From contig OU343055.1 in the NCBI GenBank assembly GCA_910593695.2, forward strand, positions 26,965,020 to 27,029,019: a stretch of DNA of 64,000 nucleotides, in the 5' to 3' direction. Below are positions 1 to 11,759 of the stretch, in pieces (positions within the stretch are counted from its first letter, which is position 1; every line of letters starts with the position of its first letter). Origin of the DNA: Ocypus olens (Eukaryota; Arthropoda; Insecta; Coleoptera; Staphylinidae). A program made the translations under genes and the position numbers. Below the pieces are notes generated by a model. It was given only the letters and a program-made list of their open reading frames with translations, searched no databases and was not told the DNA's origin.

Positions 1-60
1 AAGAAACAGCGAGAGTATAATGCATGTTTCATTCGCGGCAAAAAGGAGCCGCTTGAGTCG
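1..60 (+). other. Possible 3' end of an exon with GTGAGT splice donor
   Basis: Frame 1 is open for 20 codons from the window edge and stops being open only after a strong 5' splice donor, GTGAGT, at 61-66. The codons include NACFIRGKK followed by EPLES, a composition more protein-like than the surrounding AT-rich DNA. I do not recognise the protein. It could equally be a chance open stretch, since 20 codons is short and the upstream sequence is missing. Confidence 0.2.
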
Positions 61-379
61 GTGAGTTAATTCGATCGATGCCTGACACGAGGAACGAGAA
101 ATAAATGTAAACATAACCTTACATTTCGATTATCATTTAGGCGTTGCTTTATTTTATAAGCTTAAATTGGTTACAACTTACGTGGAAATAGTTTGTTTAT
201 AGCACCCTTGGCAACCTCCCTTATTTTTGGAGGCGTGTAAGTAATATTCTTGATTTAATATGTTTTAAAATTAACTATTGCAATCGCCGTAGAAATACGT
301 ATGTCAAATATTAAATTCGTTCGAAAGGATTAAATGTTTTTAGTGCTGCCAAATGTTAAAAGATAAAACTCACTATGTT

Positions 380-2286
380 TAAGTATATTAGAGTGGTTTT
401 AGCATATATGGTGGAGTTTCGAAGTATGTGAAAATCAATGGGACAACCCAGAAACTTGTTCGTATAGATAGAAAACTAATAACTGTAAATTTTGAGCCAT
501 GTCGAACATTGCGTAACCGGGCCCTAGCCCTCTAAAATTAGAAAAAGTCGGTTTTTTATTTTAATTTTATTTTGGTCCCCCTTAAAATTAAACAGTCCAC
601 CCTAATGGTGAAGTTATATATTGTGTCGACAGAGGAGGTTAATATGAATCCAAAATTTATTTATTTTTTGAAATCCGACTAAAATTAATGGAGTTATGAT
701 TTTTTAGTTACATCATACTTGTATATTTCGATATTTCATGTTTTTAGATATTACCAATTAATGCATTTTTATTAAAATCTCTTGTGATACTCTTCAAAGT
801 TTAATGATAAAAACTTTTTTTGTTCCTTGTCATTGGTTAATAGAGTATTACATTCTTCGATTAATTTGACTTTTCATTCTAAAATGTTATTCACAACAAG
901 AATTTTGTTAAGAATCTCACTGCCGGCAATATAATTCTGACAATGGGGCCAAATGTTGGATTGAAATTTCATAGCCCACACTGATGAATAATATGTAATA
1001 ATAATTAAATCGTTTACATTGTGACCTAATCCTTCAGAGACGGTAATCAGAAGATGAACGGCATTTATGTCACTTATTTTACACTAGTCTAAAGCAGATA
1101 AGAACCTTTTATTGATAAATGCAATTTTTACTCTTTGTGGTTGTGGTTCTATGTCCTGATCCAGATCTGAGGTAGGATTAATATTCAAATCAGCTGGACT
1201 GATCAGGTTTTCTCTTCCTTCTCTACTTCTAGCCGCTTCAAATGTCTTTCCACTTGCACTGCGAAACTTTCAATGCCATTGATTGATCCTTATCTTCCAT
1301 TCTCTCTCTGCAATAATAGAAATGGTTTGTCTTCTTCAATTGTCATTGTTTGCAATGCATTTTCAGAAGCAAAAACGAACAAATCATTGAAACTTTTAAC
1401 AAATTATTTTTCTTTATTTATATGTGCTGCAGTTTCTCGAGAAGAACGCTTACTAAGATTTTGCCAATTTTTATGCCATAACTACATTTTATCGATGCGA
1501 CGTTATTTGCGTTGAATCGGAATATGAGCCTTTGACCAACAGACAATACTTCCACAACCAGCATTTCATTGAAACGTAAATTTAATAAGTGCTCGCTGAT
1601 TGGAGAAATACCACTTGCTTCCTAGATGGTAGTTTTGAGTATTTGGCTATGCCGTATTCCGATCAAATAAATTGCATCTGCAAATATAGTTCTTCCACTC
1701 ATTTTGAAAGCAACTAACTATAATATCGTTACAAAATGCCGCCGAAAACATCAAACCAGATTAACCAGGTGTTAATCTGCACCACAGGCCGCAAGAAAAT
1801 CACCCACTCTATTACGCACATAAGGGCACGCACGGATATCTCTTGCGAGCTGTGGTGCATCAAACTAATATTTCCAAATGTCAAAAGATTAAAATAAGAT
1901 GGGGTTACCAATTGAAGTGAAGCGTCTGGTTCACTTAGTCATGGCTTTCTTATAGTACAATTTCAATTTCAATGAATAGAGGGGCTTTCGTCAATTTTTG
2001 TCAAATTTCAACAAATAAATACTTTTTGGATACATATTAATGAATTTGTCCATAAAATATATATTTTGGCTATTTAGGTGGACCGTTTAATATTAGGATG
2101 AACCAAAATAATAAAAAAAATAAAAGAACGACTTTTTCAAATTTTAGAGGGCTAGGGCCCGGTTGCGCAATGTTCGATATGGCTCAAAATTTACAGGTAT
2201 TAGTTTTTTATCCATACGAACAAATTTCCGGGTTGTCCCATTGATTTTCACATACTTCGAAAATAAGAACCACTCTAAAGTATATA
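380..2286. mobile_element. DNA element with ~240-bp terminal inverted repeats
   Basis: The segment from about 380 to 618 recurs in inverted orientation at about 2070-2286 with roughly 85-90% identity by eye. Both arms share the stretch AACCGGGCCCTAGCCCTCT and the run reading TGTGAAAATCAATGGGACAA. Length is about 1.9 kb. The middle holds one decayed minus-strand reading frame (874-1260). Long terminal inverted repeats around a broken ORF are typical of an old class II transposon; the superfamily is not assigned. Confidence 0.6.
874..1260 (-). pseudogene. Decayed ORF inside the long-inverted-repeat element
   Basis: Read on the minus strand from 1260 down to the TGA at 874-876, the frame is open for 129 codons apart from a single amber codon (context LSALD-stop-CKISD). 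The segment KISDINAVHLL followed by EGLGHNVNDLII resembles a short helical motif I associate with multi-copy, uncharacterised insect and cnidarian transposon proteins. That is a resemblance from memory, not a family assignment. Its position between the long inverted repeats supports an origin as the element's own protein. The N-terminus before codon 1 is not traceable. Confidence 0.35.
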
Positions 2287-2329
2287 TTTCATTTTAGAAA
2301 TAAATTCTTAACTGAAACCAAAGTAGAAA

Positions 2330-2476
2330 AAATAGTATATTATACTTGTTTAATAAAAGGCATTGAGGGGCACTCGTTACATTGGAGCACTCCTCGCTGC
2401 GCGAGTCGTGCTCCAATCCCACTCGTGGCACAATATACCCTCTTATTAAACTTGTATAATAATTTACTATTATTTC
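2330..2476. repeat. Hairpin-type interspersed repeat
   Basis: Imperfect palindrome. The outer arms contain TTTAATAA and its complement, and the core arms ATTGGAGCAC / GTGCTCCAAT flank a short CG-containing loop. The layout resembles the hairpin at 25745-25856, with a TTTAATAA tract and CACTCG motifs, which suggests one dispersed family of small foldback repeats. The stretch from 2500 to 3655 that follows shows no gene or clear repeat. Confidence 0.5.
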
Positions 2477-3660
2477 ATTTCGTATCATAAACTTACATTT
2501 ATTGTACTAAAAATCATGTTATAAAGTATGTCTTTATCTCCGCTGTCAATGACGACGGAGATCAAAACTTTACAAATACACATTAAATTAACATATCATA
2601 TGAGATGCAATGAAATCCATAGCAGCATTCGGTGATCATAGGTTATGGTCCTTAAGGGTAGGGTACCCATTAAATTAGCCGCTCAAGAAATCGAATATAT
2701 CGTTGTAAATATAAACTTCTTCGAAAAGTTTATTTTGATAACATATTATATAAAGATCGATTATTATTTCTGTGTTTAAGTTTTGGTTTAATCGTTATTA
2801 TTAACAAAGTTAGCAACATTTTACTTTAAACAGACAAACTGCAGAACCAAGTAAGTAACAACAGTGAAATTTGACTTGTAGCCAACCAATACATACATCT
2901 AGGCAATGAAGTAATTTGAAGGCAAAATCATAGTTAATAAAAAAAATTATGAACGAATTAGGAGACAAATGAATATTAAAATGATGTTTTTTGTGTCTAT
3001 TTCCATTAGTATTGGTCAAAACTTGATAAAATTTTCTTACTGTCTAGACAGGAACATAATTGACATATGTGCAAAATTTCAAAATAATCCTGTGTCAACT
3101 TTTTAAGATAGTCAATCAGAAAGAAATAAAAAAGTTATGTAGATATTTCTTGCAGCGAGTCTATTGCTCTTCATCCTAGTACGGGCATTCGGCCACTTGA
3201 GCGTGATGGTAGTGTGCGCGGGGATTAGGGGATACGTTATGATGGGGGAGTTTATTTAGCGCGACGTTCAAATCGTTCTTCCGTGCTGGATTTCGTATGC
3301 CATATGCATATTCACCTGCATGCCCAATAACATCGCATGTTATTCACATTCTGCGTCACTCGCGAGGGCGGCACTTACTCATATTAGTGTATCGAGTTAC
3401 AACTGCACTAAAAAAATAAACAAGGGACCGGAGGGCAGGGCACCTACGACGATTACGATTTATAACATGTACATACTAGTAATGCGTTCAATAAAATTTA
3501 TAAATCAATTACGTCATGTATATTTTTGATAAATAGAAGTTGTTGATCCCCTCATCATTGCAGAGTACAAAACTAACTTGAAAAGTTTACAAGCTAATAA
3601 GAATAGTCACATGATCGGGAAATTCCAGATATTAATTAGTAAATAATTTAAGACCGATAC

Positions 3661-3797
3661 AGTGACGGCTCGCGGGGTGACTCATGGTACGGCCGAGGTA
3701 GCAATACAGATAGGTAGGGTCGGTTGCAAAGACGGCTGTCGGCGTGATCTATCTGTATTACCATCTCTGCTACCTCGGCCGTACCAGAGTCATTAAT
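3661..3797. repeat. Palindromic repeat with hAT-like start
   Basis: Starts CAGTGACGGCTCGCGG, the kind of CAGTGNCGGC terminus seen at many hAT elements (compare 13393). It contains inverted arms ACGGCCGAGGTAGCA / TGCTACCTCGGCCGT around a ~70-bp centre. No transposase or target duplication is visible. It is probably a short foldback derivative. Confidence 0.45.
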
Positions 3798-3987
3798 GGT
3801 CCGATAATTTATAGAGTATTAATTGGAAATAGTTTTTTTGTTTTGTTTGTTTTTGTTTAACGTTCGGCTGTTTATTATGTATTCCATAATTTTTTTTTAT
3901 AGAAAACATTTTTAGGTCTGCTTTTTAAAAAGTACTTACCCACTGGTATATCCCACTATATTGCCAATTAAATACCGGTACCCCCAG

Positions 3988-4738
3988 CACAGTGGTCCAG
4001 CCACCCTAAAAAGCTGGCCAAAATCCCAAATGAACTTACATTCTTGCAGAAATTGGTATATAGGGATTTTTGACGTCGCTGATTACAAGTCCTAATTCAA
4101 AATTACTATAAACACAACGGCGGATCCAATATGGCGGCAAAATATGTGGAAATGACATAAAAAATTGATGAAAATTAGTATATGGGGGTTTTCGAGGTCG
4201 CAGATTACGAATCTAAAGTCAAAATGAATTTAAACAAAATGGATGATCCATTTTTCATTCAGCGCTTTTTTCAATTTTTTTAAACTTCAAATAACTCCTA
4301 TAGCAAACAATTTAGTGTTAAGTGTGATATTTCATTAATTTTGGGAGGTGAAAAGCTACTCAAAAATGAAATAAAAAATGATGATTATTGTGGGTATCTT
4401 TATAACGAAACGTCGTATTTTAGAAATAAAATTATTTTTTGGAAGAGCTTAATATTGTAAGAAACATAATGCAATATAATTTTCCACATAGGCCTTCTGT
4501 ACGTTTTGTACACAAATATGAAAAATTTATATTCGCAAGTCGTATTATTATGCATTCAAAGCACTCACTACATCTTAGGTCTTTAACGGCTCGACTATGG
4601 GGTACGACTTTATTTTAATTATTAATATTTTATAATGCTATCCACGTTTATCTTTCAAACTACCTTAGTTTTGAAGCTTCTTTTCGACTTTGCAATTTAG
4701 GATTTTGGCCAGATTTTGAGTGCAACTGGACCACTGTG
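3988..4738. mobile_element. 751-bp inverted-repeat element with CACAGTG ends
   Basis: The left end CACAGTGGTCCAG is repeated exactly, inverted, at the right end (CTGGACCACTGTG). The similarity continues inward for about 45 bp with mismatches; both sides share CTGGCCAAAATCC. No coding capacity is visible. A related half-site, CTGGACCACTT, lies at about 10120. The CACAGTG terminus is reminiscent of Transib elements, but no 5-bp target duplication was found (CCCAG left, CAGTG right). Superfamily is therefore open. Confidence 0.55.
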
Positions 4739-5660
4739 CAGTGGCGTAACTGTAATGAGGCAGAGGAGGGAACTGCCTCCGAACACCGGGTCTAGAGGGA
4801 CCCTGGCCTGATTTCGGGGTATAATATCCTAGCCGCACTGTAGTTCATATTGAATTTCAATGCAGATGAGGTTATGTTATGTCGGCGAGGTTTTACTTTG
4901 CACACATTTTGTATTTTTTAATTGATTATTAATTGGCTTGTAACTCAGGTACGATATTTTATTGCTAAGTCTCGTCTATAATAATTGTCGCAAATATGCT
5001 GTTCTCTAATTGGAAGTTTGGGTCATAAAAAGGGACATAATAGAGTGAATAACGTGTCTTTGTAATTGCCTAAAGAAAATTAATTTGACTTTGCAGCAAT
5101 ATGAAGACAAAGTTCTTACAGAAATTGCTTTAGGAATTCAACATTAACATTTTAACAAATTAATCTTAAGCAATATGTCCAATCAAAATCATTTGAACTT
5201 TGCAGTAACTAAAATGGCTAGCTGACCAAAAATACACTTTTTCCAAAATTGCTCTACAAATTCTACATTGATTTCAATAGATTGGAATTGGAATTTTGAC
5301 ATAGTGATATAAAAGAGCCGACAACAGAACTTTGGGTTAGAATATGCTCTACTTTCATCACTATTGTATTAAAACTTCCGGCTAGATTCGCCACATTCAA
5401 CATAGTAGCAGAGAAAGGTTACGCAGAGTTCAGAAGCCTTTACATACATTAATTTTATAAGGTAGAAAGTAAAAAGAAATAAGGCATCAGTTTTAAAAAC
5501 TTTTTAAACATTACAACCTATAATATAGGGCAATATTTTTAAGACTAAAACGAAATAATATAATTTAAAGGACTGAAGGACTCGATCGATGGCCCTTTCT
5601 AACATATGTATGTTTTGTATGTATGTTGGAATAAAGTTCATGTATGTAATATAATTTTTA
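4739..5660. other. No gene seen; possible hAT-type terminus at left
   Basis: Begins CAGTGGCGTAACTG, a common start of insect hAT-type elements, directly abutting the preceding inverted-repeat element. No matching right end and no coding signal were found. The remainder is AT-rich sequence. Confidence 0.3.
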
Positions 5661-5664
5661 AAAT

Positions 5665-6130
5665 GTCCATGTGGCCATCATGTTACTTTCTTTATTTGAG
5701 AGTATAAAATGGGTTTTTCGGATGTTTTGCATTTTCCAAGTCTGATTTCGAACAAAAATTATTCATTATCTCAAAAAAGTCAAAATTTTTCCATTCAAAA
5801 TTTTTTCTCGAAAATCAAAGAGTTTACGAAATTCATCCATCAACAAAAGATTGTTATCTTAAATAGATGAATAATCATTTTTGTAATAGAGAGAGACAAT
5901 ACATTTATTGAGACACTTTTACAAATGACCTCAACAGGCAATTTAAAAATGTCTATTAGATTTTGAGACACAGTGCCCATAAAATGACAAACTTAGAGAT
6001 AGGTCGACACAGCACACGGACATACAGACCATTTTCCAAAAAAATAATTGTTTTCGGGAACCTCAAAATGAATATTTTCATGAACATTTTCAATCTCGAA
6101 AACAATACTATACGGCGAAAGTTAAAATAT
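5665..6130. repeat. Interspersed repeat family A, copy 1
   Basis: Carries the block TGTGGCCATCATGTTACTTT, which recurs at about 36912 and, diverged, at about 43760. Downstream it shares a 'cacagcacacggacatacag' tract that corresponds to the (CA)n-bearing part of the 36.9-37.7 kb copy. Non-coding; type unknown. Confidence 0.45.
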
Positions 6131-6134
6131 GTTT

Positions 6135-8090
6135 AACATTTTAAATGATGTACAAGTCTATACTCTTTAGAATAGTACAACACCAATTTGGAAAAGGAAT
6201 TTAATTTGGAAACTAATATTACTATAAGACATAAAGTAAAATAACCTTATAACAACAACGAAAAAGTGTAAAACTTGCTATCTTAAGTTTTTATTAATCC
6301 TACGTTTCCAGTCTTGAAGCAAATTATTTTGGCAAATAATTTGATTTAATGATTCGTAAATTCAAAATTTTTTTTAAGAATTGGAAGCATTTGTACCGGT
6401 GCGATCAATAAATATATTTTTGCCAGAAAATGCGCATTACTTATATAATGGGCCCATACAACAGATATGGTTTCAAACTACATTATAAAATCTATTGGTA
6501 GCTTTTGGAGATTTGTTGTATGACAATAATGAAAATTTCAAGTTATAATCCCCAAGAGATTATTTCTTGGGAATTACTTGCTTACGATTATGTCGCCCTT
6601 CAATTGTGTTTGGACGATGCTCGCTAGACCGTGAAATGGTTGGGTTGGGCGGGGTTTGGTATAAACGCTACAGCAGAAGTGTTTTTTTTTATAACTTCTC
6701 ACCCGCCACCACCGATACAAAAAAAATAACCACAATACATATTCTAATACGGTTCTCACGCTCGCGCTGTAGCGGGGTGCAGACGTATAATAGCCTCTCT
6801 CTTTTAGAATCGCAGGCGCAACCTTGAATGTATTAGATATACGGAAATAGCACTGAGTTAATTTACCCTCGCTGTAAGCTGGGTTGCCTACAGTCATACC
6901 AATTTGATTTAATCCCCCTCTCGCGGGCGTTTACCGTACTTTTGATGGATACCTTACCGTTAAGCAGCAAAATCAGTGAAACGGTAAAAAGTGCGACGCT
7001 ACACCGCGGGGAATCACAATAGTGGCGTCTACGGAGTTTTTGTGCTGCATAAAACCACAAACTTAATCAAAACACTGCAATTTGTAAGTTGACATCAATA
7101 TTACAGAACTGTATTCATTCTACTATCGCTAAATGTAACTCGTGTTACGATTATCTATATCTGTGATATTTAGTGTTGAAATCAAAGCAGTACAGACGCA
7201 CTAGTTGAATCTGCAGCACAGTTTTAACTTCAAAATATAATCCATAATAATTATACCAATTATAATATTGTGGCTTATAATAAATTAGTCTTTCAAAACG
7301 AAATGAAATAAAAAATCGTATGCAACACGGAGAGCAAGCTTCGGAGATTTATAACGCCTCGGCTGTCGCCTCAGCATTACAGTATCTCCTCAGATCTTGA
7401 TCTCCTAGTTACATAATATTTATTAAAATACTTTGTTTTTTGTCGATAAACGGCTTATATGTGCGAAAAACTAAGTTGAAAATTTCTAATAAATTCATTC
7501 TTAATTAATTTATGGATGCTTGCCTAAAATTCAACGTTGGAGGCCATTGTGAGCGATTTTAATGTAAAATATATGGATTTTCTTTATCCCACACTCCTGT
7601 ATTCTGTATACTATAAAATTCCTTTCGCGGCAAATAATCTCTTACTAGTAGAAATTACGTAATTTGTAGCTCTTACAGTGGATTTCACTAAGCTGGTAAT
7701 AAATAAAACTGGGTTAAATTCATCACTGATATATTTTGGGCTGTGTTTACGATCTTTCAAATGGCAAACGGCATGCATGATTTGAGGTTAGGTTCTGCAA
7801 TTTCGGAGCACATATTTTAATTGATATTTATTCTTTCACAATGTATATTAACAAATCTTTTCAATTTCGATGTTTTCTTACCATTTCTAATTTAAACAAT
7901 AACGATTCAAAAATATATTTAGTAACTGACAATGACAGACAATGATGCATAAAAAAACGTTAACATGGCTAAGAATATTATACCGACTTAAATGTTTGTT
8001 AAATCCCACCGCTAAACTTGTCTTCTTAATAATAAAAGATTCGACTGCGTTGAAAGGAATTGTATAATTTTGCTAAGAGTGTGGGCTAAA
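6135..8090. other. No recognisable gene
   Basis: Several short open frames overlap on both strands at 6567-7060, where GC is a little higher, but none has recognisable domains or a supporting promoter or splice signal. A GC-containing patch at 7325-7400 is unassigned. The rest is AT-rich spacer. Confidence 0.4.
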
Positions 8091-8096
8091 AGAACA

Positions 8097-9580
8097 TACA
8101 GGTTCTTTTTTTTAACTTAGAACATATGATTGTTAATGTTTATGTTCTATGTCATAATAATCACCTCAACGCATTAGAATGTATTGACAATGTAGGCAAC
8201 CAAGTACACAAAGGTCCCGTCGACCTGTCACAGTACAGTGAAAGCTTAAAATTATTACGAATAAAGTCAGGTTAATGAAACAAACAGTGATAAATCGTTA
8301 GTAATAATAAATATTCAAAATGACCACCTTCACGTTCTAAGCAGTAGCCAAATAGATTATAAAATCCTTGAATAGCATTTCTAATGTGTTGCGGATTTCT
8401 TCTTAATTCATCGCAAACAGTAATTATACGATCTTTTAACTCTGAAGTATTGTTTATAATAATGTTATTATAAACATTGCTTTTTAGATACTCTCATAAA
8501 AAAACCTCGTTTGGAGACAAATCGAGCAAATGGGGTGGCCAAGATATTGGACCAAATCTACCCATCCAGCGATCAGGAAGTAATTCACTTAAATATCATA
8601 ATTATTAATGGTAGCTGTAGAACGTGAAGGCGCTCCATCCATCTGATAATAAGGAGCAGCAATGTTTAGTGTGAATTTCTGGCATTATACGAGTTCGCAG
8701 AAGATCTAAGTAAACATTACTGTTTAGATTTCCAATAATAAAAAAGGACCAATAATCATTAATTAGTCATTAATTAGTCCAGCCCACACATTAACTCTCG
8801 CATTGTATTGTGTGTGCATCAAATTTTGTAAGCGAGGATTATTGCACGCCCAAAATCTAAAAGGAGAAGGAATTGGTGTAAGGAATGGGTATCGATGAGG
8901 AATGAAGAATACTAACCTATAATTTTGTGGATTAACTTCACCATTTAAGGAAAATGATGCCTCATCAGTAAATATTATTCTGTGTAAAATTTCTTGATCA
9001 TTATTAATTAAATTGAATACGGTTTCATAGAATTCTGTTCGTTTGCCTTTGTCCTCATTTGATAGTTGTTGATGATTTGAAAACATTATATTTAAATTCT
9101 TTTAATGTCTTGTAAACGGAAGCTGAACTTATTTGAAACTGTGTTGCAAAACTCTTAACGATGATATGGGGTTCTGCTCTACGTAACATAAAATGTTGAG
9201 TTTCATCTCTTCCATAAAATGTGATTTCCTTTAGCCCTTTTAATGTGAAAATTACTCACGCAGCCGGTATTGTCAAAATGATGGACAATATTACAAATTG
9301 TTGAGATGGATGGAACTTGTCTGCTCGGATACTCAACCGAAAACAAATCTCTAACATGTCGAATGCCGTTCCCACTCTCGTACCAATTAATTATCTATAT
9401 TCTTTCTTCGGTGGTGTAATACATTTTTTATTAATAACACAATTTTGTCAATTAAATAAAACTGAGTGTAAGTATGGTTGCCTACATTGTCAATACATTG
9501 CAATGCGTTGATGTGATTATTATAACTTAGAATATAGACATTAAAAATCATATGTTCTGACTTAAAAAAAAGACCCTGTA
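8097..9580 (-). mobile_element. Tc1/mariner-superfamily element, copy 1
   Basis: One of three related copies (also 20881-22228 and 39343-40735). Ends read TACAGG...CCCTGTA at TA dinucleotides, with ~100-bp inverted repeats containing AACATATGATTGTTAATGT at the left. The transposase lies on the minus strand and is broken. Length 1484 bp. Confidence 0.8.
8304..9424 (-). pseudogene. Tc1/mariner-type transposase remnant (copy 1)
   Basis: DDE transposase of the Tc1/mariner superfamily, which would cut and paste the element at TA sites. The readable middle block (8763-9086) contains FTDEASFSLNGEV, where the D is the likely first catalytic aspartate, and NVWAGLIND, the strand before the second. The C-terminal part includes the equivalent of PDRWIGRFG and the closing EGGHFEYLL block, split by frameshifts. 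The N-terminal helix-turn-helix is recognisable near 9400 by comparison with copy 2. Several frame breaks make it non-functional. Subfamily is not certain; the N-terminus resembles the domain often annotated in insects as DUF4817. Confidence 0.75.
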
Positions 9581-9599
9581 TATTTTCCATCAAACTCTA

Positions 9600-10595
9600 T
9601 TATTTTAGGCAACCTTAATTTCGTTAATTTCTTTAATATTGTCCATTTTTTTTATTAAAAAAAAAATTGTTCAGAGAGGTATAAACTTAAAGTCTAACAA
9701 AAATTATCAAAAAATTCAGTAGAGAAAAACCATTAACAGGCACGCAAAATTGAACATGTAAATCCCTTTGGTGCATTTAAAAAAACGCAGTGTATACACT
9801 AATTAGGTATGCATGTGCGTGTGCAAGTGCGATTAATATATTTTTTTAATATAGAAAAATCCAGATAAATCAAAGAGAAAGACAATTAATATTTCAACCC
9901 CCTACCTCTAATCCCCGCACACTCGGGGTGCCCACTCCCGGATACATTTCATCATCACCAAAATTTTGAACCCACCCTGTAGGCGACCATGTTCCGCAGC
10001 CGCCCGTTTACGCGCCCCCACTTCCAGGGTTGAGTTTTTGCAAATCGCTTTGCAGTGGTTCAGGGTAACCAATTCTTTGCCGTCCGTTAAACCAGATGAT
10101 CGGGGTAAGCGCTAAATGCCACTGGACCACTTTACAATTTTATATGTCTAAAATCTCTTGCCAACGATTTTTTCTACAGTTCCAAAACACTCTGGCTCTA
10201 CCGTGTTAATTGATATGGCAGTGAAGACTGTTAATTATATTTTTTTAATATCTCTTACCCCTACAAAGTTACAAAGATAAAACCTGCATTGGGACTCGAG
10301 TGTTTTTTTTTTAACTTTAACCTCGCTCGCTGGTCTTTATCAAAATCGGATTGCTTAGAATTATTGGAAATTGTATTTCATCCGTTTCAAATGTCATTTG
10401 TCCTTTTTATTTTTATGCAGTCTTTGATTCCTGTCTGTGAAAACAAGTTTTTGTGATCTACAATTTGTCTCTTTCTGTATCTCCTCTTATACTTTTGATC
10501 TTTTGATTTTTAACTGTAATATTCGTTTTCCTTGTTAAATCCTTTTATTGCATTGGTCTGAATATCCGGGATTGATGGCATTAAGAGGTGGCAAC
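9600..10595. other. No gene; GC-rich patch at 9895-10130
   Basis: Contains a GC-rich segment (9895-10130) starting with CTCTAATCCCCGCACAC, whose reverse complement resembles 3205-3225. It ends with CTGGACCACTT, like the terminus of the element at 3988-4738. It may be remnants of dispersed repeats. No open frame of note. Confidence 0.35.
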
Positions 10596-10598
10596 GAC

Positions 10599-11752
10599 CA
10601 TACCTCATTAATAACCAGGCGGACTAAAAGCGAAAGCCAGATTTACACTATAAAAAGTAACCAGAAATGTTTTGGCGGTAAAATTCAAATTATTTAGAAT
10701 TCGATTAACTATAACATTCATTCAATAATTATAACAATACATAAATAAATTTTAGGCAAACTTTATTGATTATATAGTCAATAATTTAGTATGTAATTGA
10801 ATAACATTCATTCAATAATTATAACAATACGTAAATAAATTTTAGGCAAACTTTATTGACTATATAGTCAATAATTTAGTATGTAATATTAAAATAAGTA
10901 TGGGACCCTTTTAAGAGTTTAGGGGCACTCTGAAAACCTCATGTACATATTTTATTTGCGTATTATTTACGTATAAAATGGATTGAAGTATCAGGTGTAT
11001 TTTAAAAATACATATAATTCTGTATAAAGGTTTGAAATATAAATATTAGAATATCGTGAAATAGAATTTTATTAAATTAAATAAATTTGCTATTTAAAAA
11101 CCTATAATAACTTACTTAAAATTAATCTCTTTCATTAAGGTATATAATGTTCAACGAAGCTGCCTTTCTCATGTCATCTCTATCCTTTAATTTAATTCAA
11201 ATTAAATTTCATTTTTAAAGGATAAGTTATGTACAATTTTTCGCACACCAAAAAATTTACGATTTCATTGTGGATATCTTCGATCACCGGACGCCTTTCA
11301 GGACGTTTAAGAATTGTTATTGCCCCAATCTTCTTATACCTCGTAATTTTTTTAAAAGACCGTACTTCTTGCCAATCCTAAATATAATATATGTTTATGA
11401 TTTAATTCCACACTGAAATTACTTGCACAACATCTAATGAATTGACATATTTGTGTACAACGGCAGTAAATTTAGGTACATAACCATAGTTAAAAAAGAA
11501 AAAACTATTTCCTAAAAAATCGCGGAATGACGTCTTAAAAGAACCGAATAACTGGATAAAAACACAAAAACTGACGCGAAACACGTGAAACCTGTAGACA
11601 CAAGTAAACTGCGATGGATCAGCTGATCATAACAACGGCCATTACCGTTTGAGCAATTTTGGCCTGTGTAAGAACGGTCTCCGTTTAGCCAATCACAACA
11701 ACGTATTTTCGCGGCTATAATTTGATTTAGTCCGCCTGATTATTAAGTGAGG
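10599..11752. mobile_element. Inverted-repeat element (~1.15 kb)
   Basis: Left end ACCTCATTAATAACCAGGCG continues GACTAAAA; the right end carries the inverted counterpart TTTAGTCCGCCTGATTATTA then AGTGAGGT, giving a 27-bp terminal inverted repeat with four mismatches. No coding capacity. A two-copy direct repeat lies inside. Probably a MITE-like non-autonomous DNA transposon. Confidence 0.5.
10711..10887 (+). repeat. Two-copy tandem repeat, 90-bp period
   Basis: The block beginning ATAACATTCATTCAATAATT occurs at 10711 and again at 10801 with only a few differences, so this is a recent local duplication inside the inverted-repeat element. Confidence 0.85.
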
Positions 11753-11759
11753 TAAAGTA

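Noticed and set aside
6567..7060. Overlapping frames of up to 107 codons on both strands
   Set aside because: No recognisable domains or conserved motifs; frames open on both strands suggest chance.
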